From positions 19,143,288-19,207,287 of the forward strand of contig OY986969.1 in assembly GCA_963920575.1 (NCBI GenBank): 64,000 nt of DNA, read 5' to 3'. This document shows, piece after piece, positions 12,267 through 24,075 of this stretch. The stretch comes from Narthecium ossifragum. Lineage: Eukaryota; Streptophyta; Magnoliopsida; Dioscoreales; Nartheciaceae. A model generated the notes under the pieces. That model was given only the letters and a program-made list of their open reading frames with translations. It was not told the origin of the DNA and ran no database searches. Made by a program: the position numbers and the translations under genes. Position 1 is the stretch's first letter, and each line of letters opens with the position of its first letter.

Positions 12267-12314
12267 TCCGTTCCGTCGGCTGTGCCGCCCAAAGCCTTCC
12301 AAAAGCTACGCTGA

Positions 12315-13993
12315 TGAAAGGAGATACCACCGTGAGTTCCGAGGAGCGGGAAAGCCCCGTAACCAGAGGAGAGATAGAAGGCATCCACGGGTCGCTGCGG
12401 ACGTTGGAAACTATGCAGTTGGAGATGCGGAATTAACAGCGGGAGATGCAAATCATCACCCTAGGGATTTCGGAGAGACTTGCCTTCATGGCAATACAGA
12501 TGCAAGGGCGAAATCAGGGAGCCACAGGAGAACCTGGAGGTAACCCTAACCCTAACCCTACTTTCCCTAGAACTCCCCATGGAGTCGTCCCTACCCAAGG
12601 AGGAACCAGCCCTAGTCCCAGCTATGCCTTGGCTGGATCCGGCCCCATTCCTCCTACCCAGCCCCCCACTCATCCTCACCAACCCCCTGCCTATAATCTA
12701 CCACCACCAAAACAGCCTCTATACCCGGCCTATCACCCACCTCCATACCAGCAACCTATGCCCCCTCCATATGTATCCTACAACCCAACTGCTCCACAAC
12801 CCCATTACTACCCTCCTCATACCACACCTAACCGTCCAGCCCCCGCTGCCCGTACCGCGCCCGTGAACTGGAGTTTGAGTGCGACTAGGACTCCTAATCC
12901 TACTCAAACTAGGACTCCTAGTCAGACTCAAACTGCAGTCCAACCTCAACGGAGACAGCTATCCCTAGCTGAACTGCAACAACGGAGATCACAAGGACTC
13001 TGCTTCCAATGTGACGAGCCCTATACCCCGGGGCACCGTTGCAAGCAACTCTACAACATAGAAGCTGTCAATGATTGCCACGAAGACGAGGTACATGAAG
13101 AGGACATTGAAGCTGGCCTAGAAGAGGAGACCACAGTCCCAACTGAGCATGGAGAACCCTCACTTGGCATGAAAATTGGCCAAGTGTTTGTGGCTCTTCC
13201 AGCCACCGAGTCCACGGTGGAGGATTCGCTGCCGTCGCCCACTTCTGATCCTCTACCTCCTGACCCAGACAACCTCTCCCACGGCCAACCTGAGTTCAGC
13301 CCTACCCTCATGACAGCCTCACCACCCTCGATAGCTGCCATCTCTAGTCCGGTTCCTCAGTGGCTGGAACCCATTCAGGAGGATGTCAAAAACAATGCAG
13401 AGATGCAGAAGCTGGCCAAGGACATCCAAGATGGAATCATCAAGGGCCCATGGATAGTTCATAATGGAGTCATCTTCCACAAAGATCGCATCTTCGTGAG
13501 GAAGAACTCCCCAGTCATCCTGGAGATCTTGACGACCCTACATTCCAGCACACATGAGGGGTTCGTCAAGATGTGGCATCGGCTGCGAACCACCTTCTAC
13601 TGGAAGGGAGCTCAGGCGCGGATCAAGGACTTCATCCGCCAATGTGACACCTGCCAGCGACACAAGGCCGAGACCCTAAAGCTAGCCGACCTACTCCAAC
13701 CCCTACCCATCCCTCATGAGGTATGGACTGATGTCTCTATGGACTTCATCGACGGACTTCCATCTTCTAGAGGGTACACAACCATTCTAGTAGTCGTCGA
13801 CAGATTGTCCAAATATGCACACTTCGCTCCCCTACGGCATCCCTACATGGCATACTCAGTGGCTCGAGTTTTCTTCGACACTGTGTTCAAGCACCATGGC
13901 ATGCCAACCAGCATCGTCTGTGATCGAGATCCTAGCTTCACCAGCAACTTTTGGAAGGAGATCTTCAGATTGCAAGGAGTCAAGTTCAGATTG
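12315..13993 (+). pseudogene. Gypsy element body: Gag zinc knuckle fused in frame to integrase
   Basis: An early Gag start (MKGDTTVSSEERESPVTR, 12315) runs to a TAA at 12434. An open frame of 549 codons (12446-14095) then contains a proline-rich stretch, a CCHC knuckle (CFQCDEPYTPGHRC, about residues 188-201) and an acidic linker. It continues into integrase with an HHCC-type zinc region (HSSTHEGF ... CDTC) and catalytic-core blocks MDFIDGLP and VCDRDPSFTSNFW. The Gag core, protease, RT and RNase H are missing, so this is an internally deleted element. Integrase is truncated after LQGVKFRL at about 13993 and the final 34 residues are unrelated sequence of copy E. Reverse transcription would need help from another element. 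Confidence 0.8.
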
Positions 13994-14263
13994 CAAGAAA
14001 TTGTAATTAATCATTTGAATTATGTATTGGAGTACTTGAATTTATGTGATTGGTCCTGGAAGTCTGAAATAAATTATTGGGTTGTTCATGAATAATTTAG
14101 TGCAGTGTAACTTGATTATATGTCAGGAAGAATATGGTGAATTTATGATGGTTTAGATTGTAATGTTGAGAGCAGGTTGACTATGTGGTATTAGTGTAGA
14201 ACAGGTTTTTCTCGCGTCCCGTGGTCGGGGTGGGTATATCCCGGGGCGGGGCGTGACAAGGCC

Positions 14264-14358
14264 AATCCCCATCTGTATTTTGAATAAGATTGATCAAATT
14301 GTTAGACACTTCCTATGGAAGGGGAGGCGAGGCGGTGCTTCGGTAGTTGCCTGGGAGA
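14264..14358 (+). pseudogene. LINE ORF2 fragment between two insertions
   Basis: Reads NKIDQIVRHFLWKGRRG then ASVVAWEK, the plant LINE block that follows the RT. It continues the fragment ending at 5590 and is continued at 17028. Its two sides carry the target duplications AGGCC (14259-14263) and AAGTT (14359-14363). Confidence 0.85.
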
Positions 14359-14363
14359 AAGTT

Positions 14364-17022
14364 TGTCACACCCCGACCTAAAAAACCCATCCGGTCTGGG
14401 GCATGAGGGTCCTAAATCTAAAATCAAACTACGAGAACCTCCCATGTACATTTCACTTTAAAACCTGGTGCACAATTATAATATTCATAATTTATTTATA
14501 CTATCTTATCATCAAGTCAAAATACAAAACTAATTGCTAAAAGACTCAATTAACTTTTGATTGATACAATAATGGTACAAGTCCTCTAAGTACAACAATC
14601 TCTGATCAATTTACATCAAATTGGAATACATATACATGTCTCCTTCAAATTATAATTTTTACATTTAAAGTTGTACATCAATTGAATAAGATAAATTGAT
14701 GATATCCTCGATCTCACGCACCACCAAGGGGAGTGCCGCCTCCAATGTCGCAGCTACCTGAAAAAGAAGGAACTACATCAACCTGCATCGCCGATGCAGC
14801 CCGGGTAGGGTGAGCAACAATGTCCAGCAGGGAAACTACACTACGACTCAGACAAGGGAGGGAACACAACAGTGTCGCCCTCAAGCAAAGCCTAGGTATA
14901 CACAGGGGCCCCCATAACCCCACCGCGTGTTCCTGAAGTGCCTCAGTCATGGTCTTCCAGCCGAGCTGGTCACGTACTAGGTCACCCTCAGCGAGGCAAG
15001 AAACCAACACTGCCATCTCACTAGCAGGAAACCGACACTGCTAAGCGAGAACCGACACTGCTGAGTAGGCACACCCTCTAGCCAAGAGACAAACAAACCA
15101 AACACCGGCTACACCTCGGTACTCGGCTCGAGGCCAACACGACCTCTAAACCTCAATCAATATAATATTCCAGTCCGACTACATAATAATCCTCAAATGA
15201 TAAATGATCAGTCAGCATTACAATCACATCCTAATCCTTGCTACTCAGCCACGGTCCTAGGGCTAGATCCGGGCTATCCGAGACCCCCGGATCAGTGATC
15301 GAACCCATCACCTACCACCTAGCCTTAATGCTTCTAATGCAAACAAATGCATGCAATGCTCACACCCTTATTTAATAGATCAGGACATGCAATAGTATGT
15401 CATATATCATACAGGACTAGGCATAGCCTCAAGCTTTCTAGAGGGGTAAATATAGCAAGGGTCCGCAACATTAAAGATCTATCTAGCAAAGCAATTATAA
15501 CAAACACCCAACATATCAAAATTCGGCATTACAACGGTGTCCACAGCCGTCAACCGTAATTTGGTACAACGGAGATACAACCCCGGCCAACCAACACGCA
15601 ACAGTTACAATACACATAAACTTGGACACACCCTCGGCCCATTTAATTATCTACACATCCCAAGGGGCATGACTCCCTTGGTTCAACCACAAGCCGTACG
15701 TAGGGCTGGACCACACATAGGGCCTACATATATATATATATCTACGTATAGATAACATGATTAACACTAATTGCAAGAAAAGATAATCTTTGCATAATTG
15801 AAATCTGGGGCTACACATGCTTAAAACTCGACATAAACCCTTCAAAATTACTCTAGAATTCACATCCATGATATCTAACATCCCTAGCAATCTGCCACGA
15901 GAAGATCGAAGCAATTAGATCAATAAAAACCTGATTCTCAGCCAAAAACCCAATTTTTATCAAATATTCAGTTTTGTCGCAGATCAGGGAACAATTCATC
16001 ATAAATCATAGGAAATCTGAAAATTATGAAATCATTCACGATGAAGACTTTGTGAGATTCCTCATGGAATAGCACCAGCTTCGAGCAGAAGCTGGCTGGA
16101 TGCACAGATCCAGGGGCTGAAAACCAAATTCGGGAAGAACACTTGATTAAATCCAATTAAAACCCATCAACACACGATTAGACCTAGGTTAGATGAAATC
16201 CAAGCTCAGGGGAAGCAAGGCAAGAGGAAGAAATCCACAAAAAATCCAATCAAAACCCTCTCAATCAAATCCGAAATCAATGAATCTAAAGCCAGCAACT
16301 AACCTAGCATGGATAGCATGAATTTGCATTCAAACAAAGAAGGAAACAACCCACAATCACATCCTAGGGCTGAATCAAAGAATTCAGGTAGGAAACCCTA
16401 CCTGAGAGCTCGGAGAAGAGGAGATCTGGGCTTCCAGACGCTGTCTCGGGTGCTGAAGCTTGGCGGCGGCGAAGGAGCAATGCGAGGTGGCCGGCAGAGC
16501 TCATCGATCGGCGAGGAAGAGGGCTTCCGGTGAGCTCGGGAGAAAGGGAAGGAGGAGAGAGGGTCGGATCTGAGGGTAGAGGAGGCTGGGGAACTCAAGA
16601 GAGGCTCAGGTAGGAGCGGTGGTCGGCGACGGTGGCGAAGAAGCTCTGGAGATAGAGGAGAGGCCGACTGGATCGCGAGCGAGGGAGGAGAAGGGGAAGG
16701 CTGTCGCACGGGGAAGAAAGAAAGGGGGAGAGAGAAAAGGAAAGGGGTTTTATACTAATACTGAGATTTAATCTCGGCCGTCCATCTCGATCTTTTCCGA
16801 TCGGGAATGTATATAAGGATCTAATCAATCACATGCATCAATCCAATATCGTGTATGCACTACGCGGGTGTGAAACCCAACTCCACAAGGGCAGATTTTC
16901 AAAATGCCCTTGGAGTTGCAACGATCAAAGCGATCGTTGAATAAGGTCAACCGGGCCAAAACCAACCAAGCCAGGCCCTCGACGTAATGCGGTCGGACCA
17001 AGTTGGAGGTACGGTCCTAACA
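14364..17022 (-). mobile_element. TG...CA LTR-like element, copy C
   Basis: 2659 bp, opposite orientation to copies A and B: TGTCACACCCC at 14364 to GGTCCTAACA at 17022. Perfect AAGTT duplications flank it (14359-14363 and 17023-17027). On the minus strand TATAAAA (16748-16754) sits about 270 bp from the element start and is followed by a pyrimidine-rich leader, as in copy A. The phrase ACCCTCGGCCCATTTA at about 15630 recurs in copy D and in the CLC intron fragment. Inserted in the LINE after AWEK. No coding domain is seen. Confidence 0.85.
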
Positions 17023-17027
17023 AAGTT

Positions 17028-18524
17028 TGTCCGCATAGATCCTTCGGGGGGCATGGGGCTTAAGGATCTCCGAAGATGGCAAGTTTCTATGCACATGAAG
17101 AGGGGGTCGGATCTCTTGGAGGGGCAGCACACATCTTGGACGATGGTGGTGCGTGGTAACTATTTTGGGAAGGACGACTGCCTACAGTTAGCATTCAGTC
17201 CAGAGCTTCGCCGCTATGGAGATCAGTCTGTAGAGCGTTGAGGCTTCTTCACCAAGGAATTAAATGGGTTCCATGCTGGGATAGCCAGCTGCGAATACAC
17301 GAGGATTGGTGGTTTGGGAACTCAGCGTTATCCAGGCGGTTGCGTCATGTAGTATGTGGTGGCGAAGAGATGATGCGGCTGGGCGGTCTGATGGACACCA
17401 CCAGAAGATGGATGGTTGATAAATTGGAAGGGATGCTACCGCCAGAACTGGTAGAGGAAGCGATTGCGGTGGTTGTGGATGAGTTTGCGGAGATTGATGG
17501 GTTCCGATGGATGGGGAACACTACAGGGACGGTGACAACCTCAGCCTGCTACAGATATTTGGAGGCGATGTAGGATGCAAGGCAGAATGTTGAAGACCTA
17601 CAGAGGTGGTGGTTTCGGGTCTGGCGGGCGCCGGCCGAGCTGAGGGTGAAGCTATTCCTGTGGCGCTTAACACAAGCTAAGTTTCCATCTCTTTCTTCAC
17701 TTTGGGATGTGTTCATGATGAGCGACAAAACCGGCCATAGATGCAGAGGGGGTGAAGAAACGCTCGAGCATATCTTCCTCACCTGTCCGTTTGCAATTCA
17801 AACTTGGAAGATGGTGATGCAGGGCTGTGATCTGGTTGATATGAGATGCTAGTCAGTGGATAGATGTTTCCAATTGTTGGGGAGGAGCTCGAAGGATGAA
17901 GGTACCCGCCGTGTGAAATCGTTGGTGGCATACAACCTATGGTGTTTGTGAAAATCACGTTATGCTTTGGTCTATAAGGAGGTATAGGACACTATATGGG
18001 AGATTAGTCGAAGAATTTGTTGGCTGGTGAAGGAATACCTGCTTGTGCATGGTGGGCGTCGAGGGGAGAGGTTGTCATCGCGCTGCAGTTGGGATGGAGT
18101 CCGGGTGCAGGTCGACGCATCGGTGGGGCCAAATGGGGTGAATACGGGGATGGGTGCAGTCTCTATGGATGAGGAAGATCATATTTTGTGGACGACATCT
18201 TGTGTGGAGGAGAATGTAGCTGATGCAGTGCTTCGTGGGGAACTGGGTGCTATCAAGTTGGCAATGCAGGAGGCGGTGCAGCGGGGACCGCTGACAGTCT
18301 TAGTTGAGAGTGATTCGGTAATGACGATGGAATTAGTGAATGGGCGCTTCCCGTGTGTGGGGAGTGTTCTTCCTTTACTGCATGAGATATGGTGGCTCAT
18401 GGGCAAGCTGAAGTCCTTTGCTGTTCAGGCAATACCACATGAGGACAATCAACATGCTGATTTTGTTACTAGACAGGCACGCCAAATGAGGAGTGTGTCT
18501 CTAGGCCCCCCTGGAGGGTATTAA
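17028..18524 (+). pseudogene. LINE ORF2 C-terminus: zinc-finger region and RNase H
   Basis: Continues the LINE: GGMGLKDLRRW, then a block reading RVWRAPAELRVKLFLWRLTQ (zf-RVT-like; about 17619-17678), then HRCRGGEETLEHIFLTCPFA. The last frame (18027-18524) is an RNase H-like domain with VQVDASVGPNG, GELGAIKLAMQEAV, VLVESDSVMTMELVNG and HEDNQHADFVTRQA. These contain the acidic residues expected of RNase H. Stops between blocks show decay. An A-rich tail (18560-18569) marks the LINE 3' end. Confidence 0.85.
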
Positions 18525-18569
18525 TCTTGTGTAATCTCCTAGCCTTCAGGGTTATCTTTTTAAAAAAAA

Positions 18570-20116
18570 GAAGTGATGGGAAGGATTTTGTTTGCATGAC
18601 TGCCTTAGTATTATTAGCTCGGAGAATTTTTTTTGCAAATAAAATATAATACACCTAAAAGTTTGATGTTTCCTCCGTTGCCACCTACCTAAGTTGCTGA
18701 CAAAGGTTGCTGCATTAGATTCTTGGAAGAACATTTCTTTTCTTATTCGTTCAATCAAGACTGACAGTCTAGAGGTGAGAGATTTGACACTGACAGCAAG
18801 TCTTAGATTAATCAAAAAGAATTTTTGACAAAAATACACACTATTTCAGGGAATTACTATTGTAGAAATGAACATCGAATCCACTAGAAAGAAAGGTGAA
18901 TGAGAGAACGAAGTCAAGAGGAAAAATCCAGCGAACAGCCATTCACTGACTCCACCTTCCAGTGCATAGCGTGCAAGAGCCTTCATCCATAAGAACATAT
19001 TTTTCCTAAAAAAAGTTGAGCCTTCTATCTTGGTTTAGGGTGATGGTTAAATAGCCATACAATCACAGATCTTCAAACACAAGACGTGATACAAGCCTTT
19101 AACCACTACACCACAAAACACTGGTGGTATGCATTAGCATTTGGATTACTGCTGAATAATGTAACCTGGTCATGGGTGCAAATCTGGGATTTCTAGTAAT
19201 GATGTACCCTCCTAATTGAGGGTAAAAACCTCATAAAATAAAGAACAGCAATAAAAACAAACGTATAAAAGTTCTCAACGATGAATGAATTTGATTACAT
19301 TACCCAGTAGCTAAATTGTAATTAATCTATATCATATGGTCAAGTAGATCAAGAATACACGATTCAGATGCATTCATTCCTAGAAGAATACTGTTTGCTG
19401 GAGGTCTTATCCAAGTGATACTCTTCATGATCACAAGGATACAAGTTTAAGACCAAAAGCAGATGAACATTTTAATTTGTCACTGCATTTAAACCCCACA
19501 AGAAAATCATCCCATTGTGAGGCTCTGAACAGTGAGTACAAAGAAAAAGCTCTCATGTCTGTGTGGGCATGAGATAACACACCACCAGTGAGAGCAAACA
19601 AAACATGATACAATGATTAAACTAAGAAATTACATCGAACACTTAAAAAAAGCTTTGGAGCAGTAGCATAGATAAACAGTCTTTTCAACAAATCACGTAA
19701 AATGTAAAAGATAGCTCACCAATGTGTAAGGATTGCAAATTGCAACCTAAAAATACCAAGATAATCAGTCACATTAGTCACCGAGTCACCATAAGTTGAA
19801 ACCAGTGTAAAAAATCAGTAAAAGGGATCCAATCCTGATGAATATTATCATTCACAATTCAGTCCGTATCATACGAGTTTTTCATGAAGCAAAAACCATT
19901 AAATGGATCCCATTTGCTAAACAATTACCAAAACCTACGACTTGAGCACAGAGGCTGATACAAGTGAAGGGAAGCCTAATTCCCCATATTTCCTCTAGGC
20001 AAGGGGAAAAAAATAATCGAGAAAACCCAAACAAGCCTGATTCTAATTACAATATAAGAGACAAGCCTTGGACTGAGTGGTACGGTGTAAGGAAATGAGA
20101 TTTAAGTGAAACATAA
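18570..20116. other. Intergenic region 3' of the response regulator
   Basis: AT-rich, with no coding frame of note. A stretch at about 19000-19135 on the minus strand reads GTGGTGTAGTGGTTAAAGG followed by a weak B-box-like phrase, so it could be a decayed tRNA-derived SINE (low confidence). The part next to 20117 will include the response regulator 3'UTR. Confidence 0.5.
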
Positions 20117-23090
20117 TTACGCCACAGCTACCCCAGTAAGGCATGGTCGTCTATCCCTCTCCGAGTTATTGGAATCAGCTATAAGATCAGGGGGTAATTT
20201 TCTCTTGGTTCCGGATTTCGGTGTCACTCCAGATGGTCTAGCATAATCTTTTAACCTATGGATATCATGCATACGAAGAGGCTTCAGGATAAAATCCTCA
20301 GCTCCCATGGCTCGACAACTGCACAAGAAAGAACACATGACCATTGTTTTTGTACATATAGAAATTCAAAGAAAAATTAAACATATTAGCAGTGAATAGT
20401 TGCATGGTAGGTTAACACAACAATGAAGCATAAATGTCTGAAGTTTGTGATCCATGCAGCAGGTGCACGTCCGAATAATATGGAGAAAGTGTATGATGAG
20501 CAAGAAAAGAGAATGCTTAACATAGTTTCATAGCCAAAAACTTTGGTTTACGAAGATGTAACACCAGGCCTTTACATGAAAACACCATACTGTGATCCAG
20601 CATACTCTGAATGTTATATGAACTGACTAAATTGAAGGCAACTAAAATCTGCATAATGCTAATGTTTCATTGGCATAACTAGTTGATTGCCAACATACTC
20701 ATTTGAACTATGGCCCGTATTGCCAGGCATGAATGTAAAACTTGGACCAATTTTCTAGTAACCAGCAGACGACCTCTCTCCAACACCTCCGAAAACAGAA
20801 ACTACCACTTAATCTGCAATCTATTAGATATCTACCAAATTGAGCAGAAAGGGAAAAATTCCCAATGAGAATCCAAAAAAGATAATGGTCAGAGATTATA
20901 GATAATCCCATTTTCCCAGGCTTTCTTGTAACTCATCATGAAGGCGGTGATTGTCAATATTGTTAGATTCTCTAGTTTCCGAGGACTAAGAGGCAAGGTT
21001 GAAAACAAGGAATTCTCGTTTCACTTTATGATGAAAAACTGTTACAAATTGATAGTAGATCAAAATACATATCACAGGATGCATAATTTTGTTATATTTA
21101 CAAGTACATATACACTGTACATATAGGTTTGCCTTTACACATCTGTATATGCTACCAAACAGTTTATAATTAACACTACCACTTGTTACTCTACTCCAAA
21201 CAAAACGATTACAATTATTTTCAACTTCACGACAACAATTAAACAACTGCATATGGAGGCAAGCAAGTAAAAAACCTGGTGATTCTCTGGGGATCATTCT
21301 CAGATGACATTATGACTACAGGAAGAGATTTTAGACAGCTGCAGTCCTGGAGTTCGATGTAAACAGAACAATATTGAGATACAATAACAGATAATTTTCC
21401 ACATTTTAATGAAGTACAAGGAAAATTTCAAACCTTGATTGCTTTGAGGAGGTCATATCCAGTCATTTCTGGCATGCAGTAGTCAGTCAGTATTATGTCA
21501 ATCTTCTGTTCCTGTAACGTTATGCTCATTAATTTACAGATAAAATGTCAATATCTAAAGCAAGTTGATAGCGAAGAAATCCTTCAATTACCATAAAAAG
21601 CCAATATAGAGTAACTAATTCAATCTACTAATGGTCTTACATAGAAACTGAAGTACTCTAGAGTAACTGTGTGAATGAAACCTTTTTACTTCAGCATTTG
21701 AATCCCACCATAATACATGTCTTTACAACTTCAGAATAGAAGTCACCCCATTTTGAAATAAGTAAAAACGCATAATTTCACTACTTATAGAGCACACTAT
21801 GATTATACTTTTCCACTAATGATCAAGATGTAAGAGAATATATCTCTGTCCAAGTTAAGGCATATTATCTAGCTCAAAGTGGGTCCCACAATCCATATTC
21901 CGATCTCATATTCACACAATATTGAAGTCATACCCTTCAAGAAGGAAACGGAACAAATACAGGAATTCTCTGGACTAATCCAAATCGTGTATTAAACAGA
22001 GTACAGATACGACATCTTTTCCTACATCCCTTGCGTGTCATACTGTCTGCAACCCACCTATTGTTTTCAGTCATCAAAGAAGAGAAAAGATGAAGTACCC
22101 GGGATTTGGAAAGAGCCAAACATTCCAAAGTATGACATTTTAAAAGAACAAATCATCAACACTACAAAAGGATTGCAACAAGCAAAAATAGATTACTTTT
22201 CAGCCCAGTGAACATGACTTTTCTCATTGACAAGGACTGAAACTCCACATTTAACAAGCTTTGAGATCTAGTAAATTTAGCTTTGGAAATCAGTGTGAAC
22301 ATATTTGTAACAACTAAAAATATTTCTAAGTTTCAACTGCCTGCACCACATATAAGAATGCCTGATTCTGATATGTTTGATACAACAACTACATTCTGTG
22401 TCCTTCTGTAGAAGGACATCAAACATGAGTCTTACCAAATCAATTAGGCTGGACAAATCAAATGGTGCTAAGCCGACGTTACATAGATATAAGCTCAATC
22501 AAATAATTTTCTGGTTTACAGCCATCCAGAGGAAATTATCATCATAGCAGATCCTAAAGAATATCAATGAAGAAAGACAAATAAGCAATAGTCTAGAGAT
22601 TTATCACAAGAACAGGCTTACATTCACAACGGTGCATTCTGTCTTTTCTTGATTTAGGCCTAGAACCTCCATTGCCTTTTTCCCACTATCAACACTAACA
22701 ACTGAAATGGAGAGAAAGAGAGACTTAAACCACTACACATGCAAAGATTGCAAATTTAATCGAACACGGCAATAAGACCCATAACTGGAATTGAAAACGA
22801 GGCATTCCAACAACAGCAGATCCAGATTAGTTTGTAGCAAAGATGAAATCTTTCAGAAACCGAAATAAACCCACCACCATACCGTGGAAGGTGGCACCAG
22901 GAGCAGCAGCGCAACTCCTCTTGAGGAGCATCTCCACTATCTTGCGGTCCACGGGAGAGTCATCCACCACCAACATCCTCAACCCTTCATCACCACCGTC
23001 AACATCCTCACAATCACCACAAGCTTTGCTCCTGTCCTGAGACAACTCCTCCCTCTTCTCTCTCACCTCCTCCTCCACCACCACCACCAT
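20117..23090 (-). CDS. Type-A two-component response regulator (cytokinin signalling)
   Basis: A single receiver domain with no DNA-binding Myb domain. Type-A response regulators take phosphate from histidine phosphotransfer proteins and damp cytokinin signalling. Five exons with GT-AG introns and matching phases: 23090-22883, 22701-22622, 21511-21434, 21346-21276, 20318-20117, giving 212 residues. Expected receiver residues are present: Asp43-Asp44 ([10 protein letters not shown]), phospho-acceptor Asp106 ([13 protein letters not shown]), Ser136 (VVIMSSEN) and Lys158 (FILKPLR). A short basic C-tail ([11 protein letters not shown]) follows, usual for type-A proteins. I chose ATG 23090 (MVVVVEEEV). 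An in-frame ATG at 23468 would add 126 low-complexity residues rich in Pro and Trp and is more likely 5'UTR. The gene appears intact. Confidence 0.92.
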
Positions 23091-23365
23091 TCCCGCTCTC
23101 CAAAGCAAAAGAACCCAAAAGACCCACTTTTCCCCCTCCCTCTCTCTCCCCACTGCCCCGAAAAGCCAAGCGCCTCCTCCTCCAGCTCTCTCTCTCTTTC
23201 TCCACAACAAGGAAGAAAGCAAACGAACAAGAGAGGGCGAGAGGGGGGTTGGGATGATGGATTTAAAAGCGGGAGGAGGAGGAGGAGGAGGTGGTGGTGG
23301 CGGTGGGTGGGGCCGTAGATGGAAGAGGAGGGGGAATACCTTATTGCCTTTCGAAAGATTTGGTT

Positions 23366-23399
23366 GTCGGGGTGGAGAATCTATATTCTCCACCCCGAC
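23366..23399. promoter_or_regulatory. Perfect 15-bp inverted repeat upstream of the response regulator
   Basis: GTCGGGGTGGAGAAT, a 4-nt spacer, then its exact reverse complement. It lies 276 bp upstream of the chosen start codon, in the likely 5'UTR or proximal promoter. If transcribed it would form a very stable hairpin. Confidence 0.75.
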
Positions 23400-23648
23400 T
23401 ACGCCCTTTCCTTTTCCCTTCTCGGGGATCCGAGCCCACCACCACCACCACCCATTTGACCTTCCCAATCCACCTCTCCCACCTCCCCCCCCCCCCTTCT
23501 CTCTCGTCGAACATTAACCAAATTCGTGAACCCTAACCTAATCACTATCTAGATAAATACCTGCAGACAGAGAAAATAAGAGGAAAAGAGAAAAGGGGTA
23601 ATAGACTAATTTTTAACTGTAAAATAAAAGTCTCTTTCTTATATTAAA
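23400..23648 (-). promoter_or_regulatory. Putative promoter region of the response regulator
   Basis: Upstream of the leader. A minus-strand TATTTAT at about 23554-23560 is a possible TATA element. CT-rich and poly-C runs are on the plus strand. Assigned from position only. Confidence 0.35.
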
Positions 23649-23678
23649 CTAGGTGGTGAGCCCGTGCCTGGCACGGCT
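23649..23678 (-). mobile_element. Helitron-like 3' terminus
   Basis: On the minus strand an imperfect GC-rich hairpin (23659-23678, GCCGTGCC/GGCACGGGC with one bulge) is followed about 6 nt later by CTAG (23652-23649) and then T. Hairpin plus CTAG|T is the classical Helitron 3' end. The rest of the element would extend toward 24 kb. I could not identify its 5' TC end, so only the terminus is called. Confidence 0.45.
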
Positions 23679-24075
23679 AACTGTCCGCCCCCACTATCTC
23701 TATTATAACTTACGTCACATCAGCCACTATCCTTTTTTTTGTTTATTTAATTATAATTTTATACCACGTGTATGCCACATGTATGCCATGTGTGTATAAA
23801 TTTATGACTCAGATGATGAGTCATAAAAGTAACTACCCTTTGATCTTATAAGGTAGATAAGTATGTATATTTAAAACTAATCTCCTGGCTTATGATTATA
23901 AGGATGTATGTTTAAAACTCACCTAGGGAAGATGATAAAAATATATAAAGTTAACTTAGGAAAATATACATGTAAATAAACTAATAGGAGGTAAACGATC
24001 GTAACCGTTTTTGCTCCTTATAAGGTTGATTTAGAATTTTTTTGGGGGGAATAAACTCTATTTTGTAGCTGTATT

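Larger units (their letters stand above)
5591..14258 (+). mobile_element. Divergent TG...CA LTR-like element (copy E) with nested insertions
   Basis: Begins TGTGAGGACC at 5591 and ends GGGGCGTGACA at 14258, flanked by perfect AGGCC duplications at 5586-5590 and 14259-14263. These termini match the family at 8111, 14364, 24137 and 50008, but the interior differs, so this is a related, older copy. Its own sequence is about 5591-6437 plus about 13994-14258. The rest is later nested insertions, with a deletion that removed their right-hand parts. The left part contains a leader-like tract (about 5650-5900). The ORFs in it look non-coding. Confidence 0.8.

Noticed and set aside
12541..12563. Telomere-like CCCTAA repeat
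   Set aside because: Only about three units, inside a proline-rich Gag stretch (NPNPNP); not a telomere.
19000..19135. tRNA gene or SINE
   Set aside because: A-box-like phrase on the minus strand but the B box is poor and no ends are visible; kept only as a possibility.
22827..23468. Longer N-terminus for the response regulator from ATG 23468
   Set aside because: Adds 126 residues of Pro/Trp/Gly tract unlike type-A regulators and overlaps the hairpin; more likely 5'UTR.
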